64,000 nt of DNA, taken from Meandrina meandrites. Lineage: Eukaryota; Cnidaria; Anthozoa; Scleractinia; Meandrinidae. Made by a program: the position numbers and the translations under genes. The stretch spans positions 6,764,501 through 6,828,500 of the forward strand of contig OY855906.1 of NCBI GenBank assembly GCA_963693305.1, read 5' to 3'. The notes below the pieces were generated by a model. It was given only the letters and a program-made list of their open reading frames with translations, made no database searches and was not told the origin of the DNA. Positions 58,658-64,000 of this stretch are shown one piece after another (position 1 is the stretch's first letter; the number at the start of each line of letters is the position of its first letter).

Positions 58658-59570
58658 TTTTCCGTTACGTGACGTATGTATAATTTTTGAAATTTTATTA
58701 ATAAGGAATTAGAATATGTTATTATTTTCGAAAAAAAATAAATACTGATTATTTTCCTTTACACGCCTCAATTTCCAGACGAACATCATTTACATGAATC
58801 ACTTCTGTCACTCTGATTATTGCAGTAAAAATACGTATTTTGTGGTTAAACCAATCTTACCAGAGTCCTTGATGTTCTTTTTGGTAAAACGTATCTACCA
58901 GTACTGGATGGTTGATGATATCAATTGTTAATTAGCGTGGAAGCAGAATCTTTGTTATCTTCAGTGGATAAAATTGTCAAAAACTTTAAAAAGAAAATGT
59001 TTTTAAGTGGTAAATAAGCAATTTCTAATGTGGTGACTCTGGCCCGTTACGGGCTAAGGTTTTGAAAAATATCAATTGCTGATTAACGGAATAATTTTAA
59101 AACAAAGCGAAAAATAATCATGTGAGCTAGAATTCGTAACTACGAATCGTGAAGTGCATTTCTAGTTTTATCTGGAATAAAATAAATTTCATCTCGTTCC
59201 ATTTTACTCCACGGAAGGGTTTGGGGACTGCTACAAACAGTCAAGAAAATGGCTTGATATAAAATGACATTATATGTGCTGCATATAATGTTTGTTTTTC
59301 GTATTTTCATTGATTAATCAGGTTCAGCGGCGCCAAATTTAAGGCCGATCAAAATTTTTAGCGAGTTGACGTGAAAATTTGGGCTTTTATCGGAACAATT
59401 ACCAGCTACTCTGTAAATCCGAGAAAAAAAGTTAATGTATGTATGTAATGTGCACTAATTGATTTTCTCTAATCCTCGTTATTTGGTCTTAATATTGAAA
59501 GACCTACATCATTTTGCACATTGTACGTTTCCGAAATTTGCGCGCGGCAAACACATTTGGCGGTCTTTAA

Positions 59571-59986
59571 AGAGTCTGACCCACCCACTTTGCATTTCGA
59601 GCCCGGAGGACCACAAAAACTATTGTAACATGATGACGCTTCTTTCAAAAACAGCGATCGTTCGAATATAACAAACTGAAGAGAAGAGATAAGACTTGTT
59701 TCTAGCATTCACAACGCGATGGAAACAGATTTTACTTCTCGGTCGCTATCACTGGCTTTTTTGGGGGCCCCAAAAATGGCGGATTGACAAAGGTGAGAAA
59801 TCTGTTTGTATCGCGATGTGAATGCTAGAAACAAGTCTTATCGCTTCTTATAGCTTCTCTTCAGTTTGTTATCTTCGAACGATCGCTGTTTTTGAAAGAA
59901 GCGTTATCGTAAAACGATAATTTTTGTGGGCCTCTGCGCTCGTAAACAACAACAGGCGCGCAATGCAAAGTGGGTGGGTCAGATTC
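59571..59986. mobile_element. MITE with GAGTCTGACCCACCCA ends and TTTAA duplication
   Basis: Left AGAGTCTGACCCACCCACTT and right AAGTGGGTGGGTCAGATTC are inverted, with long inner pairing (TTTCAAAAACAGCGATCG, GACTTGTTTCTAGCATTCAC). TTTAA flanks both sides. The paralogous block at about 51,030-51,060 is continuous across the site. Confidence 0.85.
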
Positions 59987-61081
59987 TTTAATGATAAACG
60001 TTTCCAAGCTTTTTGTGCTCTGTCGGATGGTCGGGAATTGCTATTTATTCAAAGATCTTTTTCTTTCTTTTATAGATTAACCACCGTATCACAAGATTCA
60101 ATTTTTTATCATCACTCTTTAGTTTTGCTCCTTTTTCGCCACAAATGATGTCTCCTCCTCACTTTTGCTACATAAGAAAAAAATAACATTGTCAGTGCCC
60201 TGAGTTTTCTTTCATGAAACTGTAATATTTAGTTACTTATTTACAATATTTAACCAGTGAGTTTGCTTGGAAAAGCTTTGTAATCGTGTTTCTATTTCCG
60301 TCAAAAAACATAATGAGAGAGATTTCTAAATAGAATAATTTATTTTCCGCCGCCGGAACACACACAGCATCATAAACTATAAACTTACCCCTGCTTTCCT
60401 ATGAGGGGTGATTACCGCCAAAATTAAGTTTGGAATTTTGTTATGCTGTTTGTCAACGCGGTTCGTAATGTTCTCACTGGTGTTTTTGATGTTAGGAATT
60501 GTGTTCTTCGTGTTCTCGATTATATTCGGCAAAACGTCACTGTTGTTTTTGTTGTCCGTGCTTTCGATTATTCGTTGCGAATTATGTTCTGTACTAACAC
60601 ATTGTGATGTTCCATATTGTGTTATGCGAACTGCGATTCTATTATTCGTGTTTCGAATTGTGTTCTTCCAAATCCGGGTCTTCAGGGAGATAGGCCGCTA
60701 TGGTCTGGTGCGAGTAATAAATTGTGACCTTTCACGGGAAAACGTACGCAAACGACTTTCCGTTTTCGAACGGAATTCCGTAACTTGCAAGCCGTTTGGA
60801 AGCCGTTCGAAAAAAATTTGCATCCGTTCGAGGGGAAGTTTTGTTTTTTTTCCGGATAAATTTGAGTTGAGATCACTCGGTCGGCGATATCGATTAGTGT
60901 TGCGATATTCACGTCTTCCAGTTGACACACAGGTTTGGAAATGAAGCATGTGCATTATGTCCCGCCGTCCCAGACATGAGGTATTCTGGAAAAAAACAAC
61001 TCAGCGATCTACAATTGATTTAGCTTCTTATATATCCTTTCTGTGCGACAAATTTGAAAGAAACAATAAATATCCAGACAT

Positions 61082-61528
61082 TTGCCGAGTAATAATACCT
61101 TTCAAGTAAACGTTATACGCAAAATTTTGAATAAGTTCTCACTCGCTGACACAGCACATTCCGACAAAAGCGTGACCTTCGCGCGTCGAGTTGCCTGTCA
61201 CGATTGTTATTTTACTTTTATCCACGCCTCTGGTTTTTTTAGGTTGTCCTTCAATGTGTATTTATCTTTGAAAGAACAGGAATGCACCAAACGAATTGAA
61301 AAGATTTCGGTAGTCACTCTGCATGTATTTGCATTTCACAACAGCGCCGGTGGTATTACATTCTCGGTGGCCGTAAATGTAAACAAAGGGCTCGCAGTAA
61401 ATGCCGTTTTTCCGCTGTTCAACATCCTGTTTCCTTTGATTGGCGTTTTATTCTCGATTTTTGCTGCAAGAAACGTTTGTTTGTTATACAAAGTAACCAG
61501 GAGAACATTACATACAACTAATTCGTAA
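61082..61528 (+). CDS. Uncharacterised 148-codon frame inside the foldback element
   Basis: I do not recognise it. The first codon is not ATG in this frame (TTG), which weakens the case. The translation has a basic N-terminal half and a hydrophobic stretch VFPLFNILFPLIGVLFSIFA near the end, followed by a short basic tail. No transposase motif is visible. It could be a captured host fragment or chance. Confidence 0.15.
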   Translation: MPSNNTFQVNVIRKILNKFSLADTAHSDKSVTFARRVACHDCYFTFIHASGFFRLSFNVYLSLKEQECTKRIEKISVVTLHVFAFHNSAGGITFSVAVNVNKGLAVNAVFPLFNILFPLIGVLFSIFAARNVCLLYKVTRRTLHTTNS

Positions 61529-61689
61529 AACATTATCGCTCCCGAGAATTGTTTACACACTGGCATCTGTGCAGATTTTCTGTCAGATAAGAGAACTCGG
61601 CGGCAGAAAGATTTCACCGGACGAGCCGTTCGACTTCTGCTGCTTGTATACGCCTAGATACTTGTTTTTTCCTGAAAGGATGATCCAGG

Positions 61690-61873
61690 TCGTTGGACGG
61701 ATTACTCAAGTCGTTAAAACGGATGGCTGTTTCCAGCGATCGGGTCGTTCGAACAGTTGGATGTTTTTACCAAACGGGTGACCAAGTCGTTCGAACGGAT
61801 GGATATTTTTTTCAAACGGGTGGCCAAGCCGTTCGAACGGTTGGACGTTTCTACCGAACGGGTGAACAAGCCG
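61690..61873. repeat. Tandem units built on CGTTCGAACGG
   Basis: About three units of 66 bp, each with two half-units: CGTTCGAACGGATGGATATT or CGTTCGAACGGTTGGACGTT followed by TTTCAAACGGGTGACCAAG-type sequence. The same words form the inner end of the right arm. Confidence 0.8.
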
Positions 61874-62112
61874 CTCGAACGGATGCAAATTTTTTTCAAA
61901 CGGCTTCCAAACGGCTTGCAAGTTACGGAATTCCGTTCGAAAACGGAAAGTCGTTTGTGTACGTTTCCTGTGAAAGGTCACAATTTATTACTCGCACCAG
62001 ACCATAGCGGCCTATCTCCCTGAAGACCCGGATTTGGAAGAACACAATTCGAAACACGAATAATAGAATCGCAGTTCGCATAACACAATATGGAACATCA
62101 CAATGTGTTAGT

Positions 62113-62359
62113 GGTCCGTGCACGGTCCGTCCATTTAATATTTTTAATTTTATATTCTGTATTTTAAAACAAAAAAGTGTATCCCCACGCCTATTTTAAG
62201 TTTTTTATTTACAATGCTACCAATGCACAACCTGAATTTAAATAAAACAAATCGTTTTGTTAAATTTGAAAGTATAGCCACGCACCCCAATTTATGGACA
62301 TAAGAAAAACGTCAAAATTTCCCCAAATTAGTAAAATGAAAGAGGCAATCGTTTCTTTA
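62113..62359. other. Spacer between two foldback elements
   Basis: AT-rich, no gene or repeat recognised. Confidence 0.4.
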
Positions 62360-62695
62360 CTTGTAAACTAAAAGAAAAAACGAAAAACAGAAATCGACTT
62401 CCGTTTTATCGTTTTTCGTTTTACGTACAAACTAAAACGAAAAAGCAAAAAAACAAAATCGACTTCCGTTTTATCGTTTTTCGTTTTATGTACAAACTAA
62501 AACAAAAAAACGAAAAACCAACATTGACTTCCGTTTTATTGTTTTTCGTTTTATGTACAAACTAAAACGAAAAAACGAAAAACGAAAATCAACTTCCGTT
62601 TTATCGTTTCTTTCTTTGTGTACAAACTAAAACAAAAAGACGAAAAACAAAAATCAACTTCCGTTTTATCGTTTTGCGGTTAATGTAGATACACT
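62360..62695. repeat. About five tandem 70-bp units
   Basis: Each unit contains GACTTCCGTTTTATCGTTTT, TTCGTTTTATGTACAAACTA and AAACGAAAAA, with internal dyad symmetry (CGTTTTATCG... / ...AAAACGAAAA). The same units reappear inverted from 63,893. Confidence 0.85.
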
Positions 62696-62819
62696 TAAGG
62701 TGTCATGGGGTAGGGGTAGGGGGTTCAAGGGGTAGACTATTAAAGGCCCATCTATATATGGGTCGGGGAAGTTGTCCGTATTGCTAAACTTGCAGGTTGT
62801 TGTACGAAAGCCGAGGAGG

Positions 62820-63016
62820 GACTTCAGACTTCAGACTTCAGACTTCGGACTTCGGACTTCAGACTTCAGACTTCAGACTTCAGACTTCAGACTTCAGACT
62901 TCAGACTCCAGACCCCAGACTTCGGACTTCAGACTTCAGACTTCGGACTTCAGACCTTAGACTTCAGACTTCAGACTTCAGATTACCGACTCAAGACTTC
63001 AGGCTTCAGACTTGAA
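62820..63016. repeat. Heptamer array (GACTTCA)n, left arm
   Basis: About 28 units of 7 bp with scattered GGACTTC and CCAGACCC variants. Because 7 is not a multiple of 3, all frames stay open and yield spurious DFRLQTS-type peptides. Confidence 0.97.
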
Positions 63017-63043
63017 AACGATCTGTTTTGTTGCGTTACTTAT

Positions 63044-63330
63044 TTAATTTTCATTTGTCACGGGTGTTTCAAGAAATTTAAGCCCTTTTGCTAACATGCT
63101 GACTTGGTGGTCAGTTAATGTATTGTTTGAAAGGTTTTTGAGGTATTTTTCATTTTTCTCCCTTTCTTTAATCATTCGCTTCTGTATTGCATTTTTTCTA
63201 CGCTTTTTGCGTTTTTTATTCTTGGGTAGCCTTTCTGCTTCATTGGGTTTAGCGACTGATTGTTCAGAGATGACTCTGTTATACTTTTCAACATGTTTAT
63301 TACAACAACAACTCGGAGGTCAGCGGAAAT
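63044..63330 (-). pseudogene. Penelope-like ORF N-terminal fragment in foldback centre
   Basis: One reverse-strand frame from about 63330 to the TAA at 63046-63044 is open without an early ATG and reads CCCNKHVEKYNRVISEQS, a Lys/Arg-rich stretch (KNKKRKKRRKNAIQKRM), then NLSNNTLTDHQVSMLAKGLK and FLETPVTNEN. The NLSxxxLTxxQxxLLxKGLxFxPTP signature is, from my knowledge, the region just before the RT domain of Penelope-like proteins. No RT follows. Confidence 0.5.
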
Positions 63331-63341
63331 CGAGCGAAGGC

Positions 63342-63755
63342 GGAAGTCTGAAGTCTGAGGTCTGAAGTCCGAAGTCTGAAGTCCGAAGTCTGGAGTCTGA
63401 AGTCTGAAGTCTGAAGTCTGAAGTCTGAAGTCTGAAGTCTGAAGTCTGAAGTCTGAAGTCTGAAGTCTGAAGCCTGAAGTCTGAAGTCTGAAGTCTGAAG
63501 TCTGAAGTCTGAAGTCTGAAGTCTGAAGTCTGAAGTCTGAAGTCTGAAGTCTGAAGTCCGAAGTCTGGAGTCTGAAGTCTGAAGTCTGAAGTCCGAAGTC
63601 TGAAGTCTGAAGTCTGAAGTCCGAAGTCCGAAGTCTGAAGTCTGAAGTCCGAAGTCTGAAGTCTGAAGTCCGAAGTCTGGGGTCTGGAGTCTGAAGTCTG
63701 AAGTCTGAAGTCTGAAGTCTGAAGTCCGAAGTCCGAAGTCTGAAGTCTGAAGTCC
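63342..63755. repeat. Heptamer array (TGAAGTC)n, right arm
   Basis: About 59 units of 7 bp, the inverse of the left array and roughly twice as long. CCGAAGT and CTGGAGT variants occur. Confidence 0.97.
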
Positions 63756-64000
63756 CTCCTCGGCTTTCGTACAACAACCTGCAAGTTTAGCAATACGGAC
63801 AACTTCCCCGACCCATATATAGATGGGCCTTTAATAGTCTACCCCTTGAACCCCCTACCCCTACCCCATGACACCTTAAGTGTATCTACATTAACCGCAA
63901 AACGATAAAACGGAAGTTGATTTTTGTTTTTCGTCTTTTTGTTTTAGTTTGTACACAAAGCGAGAAACGATAAAACGGAAGTCGATTTTCGTTTTTTCGT

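Larger units (their letters stand above)
60593..62112. mobile_element. 1.5-kb foldback element with 240-bp inverted ends
   Basis: 60593-60832 is the inverse of 61874-62112 (ends ACTAACACATTG / CAATGTGTTAGT). The arms carry CGTTCGAA-type words, which are amplified at 61,690-61,873. The unique interior holds one 148-codon frame. It disrupts what looks like a further duplicated intergenic block that runs up to about 60,390. Confidence 0.85.
62360..64000. mobile_element. Large foldback with tandem-repeat arms, cut by the window end
   Basis: 62,690-62,820 is the inverse of 63,755-63,890 (ACTTAAGGTGTCATGGGGTA, CATCTATATATGGGTCGGGG and TTGTACGAAAGCCGAGGAGG). Outward both arms carry tandem units of about 70 bp; inward both carry a 7-bp array; the centre is 63,017-63,341. 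The right arm runs past base 64000. Confidence 0.85.

Noticed and set aside
60408..60944. 178-codon frame with hydrophobic start
   Set aside because: It crosses the border of the foldback at 60593 and uses the inverted arm, which opens matching frames at the other end. Not a gene.
63172..63802. Two long frames of DFRLQTS heptapeptides, and similar frames at 62772-63015
   Set aside because: A 7-bp repeat without stop words opens all frames and gives the same heptapeptide in each. An artefact of the tandem array.

Overview
The window looks like AT-rich, repeat-laden nuclear DNA of an anthozoan cnidarian, most probably a stony coral. The evidence is short exons with GT-AG introns, a DEAD-box gene close to animal DDX18, a local expansion of two-exon class A GPCRs, and a dense mix of tRNA-derived SINEs, Penelope-like elements, a Helitron, hAT remnants and many foldback/MITE elements with poly-G/poly-C tracts. 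Species cannot be read from the sequence.

Left part (1-11,150). The 3' half of a DDX18/Has1-type nucleolar RNA helicase runs on the + strand (six exons, 159-4391; the 5' part lies outside the window). On the - strand is a complete four-exon SLC16-like monocarboxylate transporter (11148 to 6083, 440 aa).

Middle and right (14,476-57,143). One GPCR family occurs four times as TM1-3 exon + TM4-7 exon, with the intron always in phase 1 after the DRH motif: copy A (-, 14476-15701), B (-, 40001-42384), C (+, 45900-47647) and D (+, 52730-57143), plus a broken exon-1 fragment at 35460-35638. Each copy has a conserved 5' leader exon ending in CTTCAAG before a GT donor. B and C are divergent (head to head). 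Intergenic blocks recur at about 17.1, 43.9, 50.4 and 58.8 kb, so the array grew by segmental duplication. A second, unrelated single-exon GPCR (melatonin-receptor-like) at 30196-31139 is a pseudogene.

Mobile and repeat DNA. A decayed Helitron Rep gene (23345 to 21121) abuts a Penelope GIY-YIG remnant (21062 to 20425). A 28-bp satellite of about 95 copies (26.4-29.7 kb) encloses three exon-like pieces of a Crypton/DUF3504-like protein. A 5'-truncated Penelope element with an inverted copy of its own 3' end (54020-55811) sits in the intron of GPCR D and carries hammerhead-like motifs in both arms. The right end holds two large inverted-repeat elements (60593-62112, and 62360 to beyond the window). 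The arms of the second contain 70-bp and 7-bp tandem repeats, and its centre encodes what looks like the N-terminal part of a Penelope ORF.

Functionally, only DDX18, the SLC16 gene and GPCRs B, C and D look intact. GPCR A has lost the conserved ATG. The rest is transposon-derived or non-coding.
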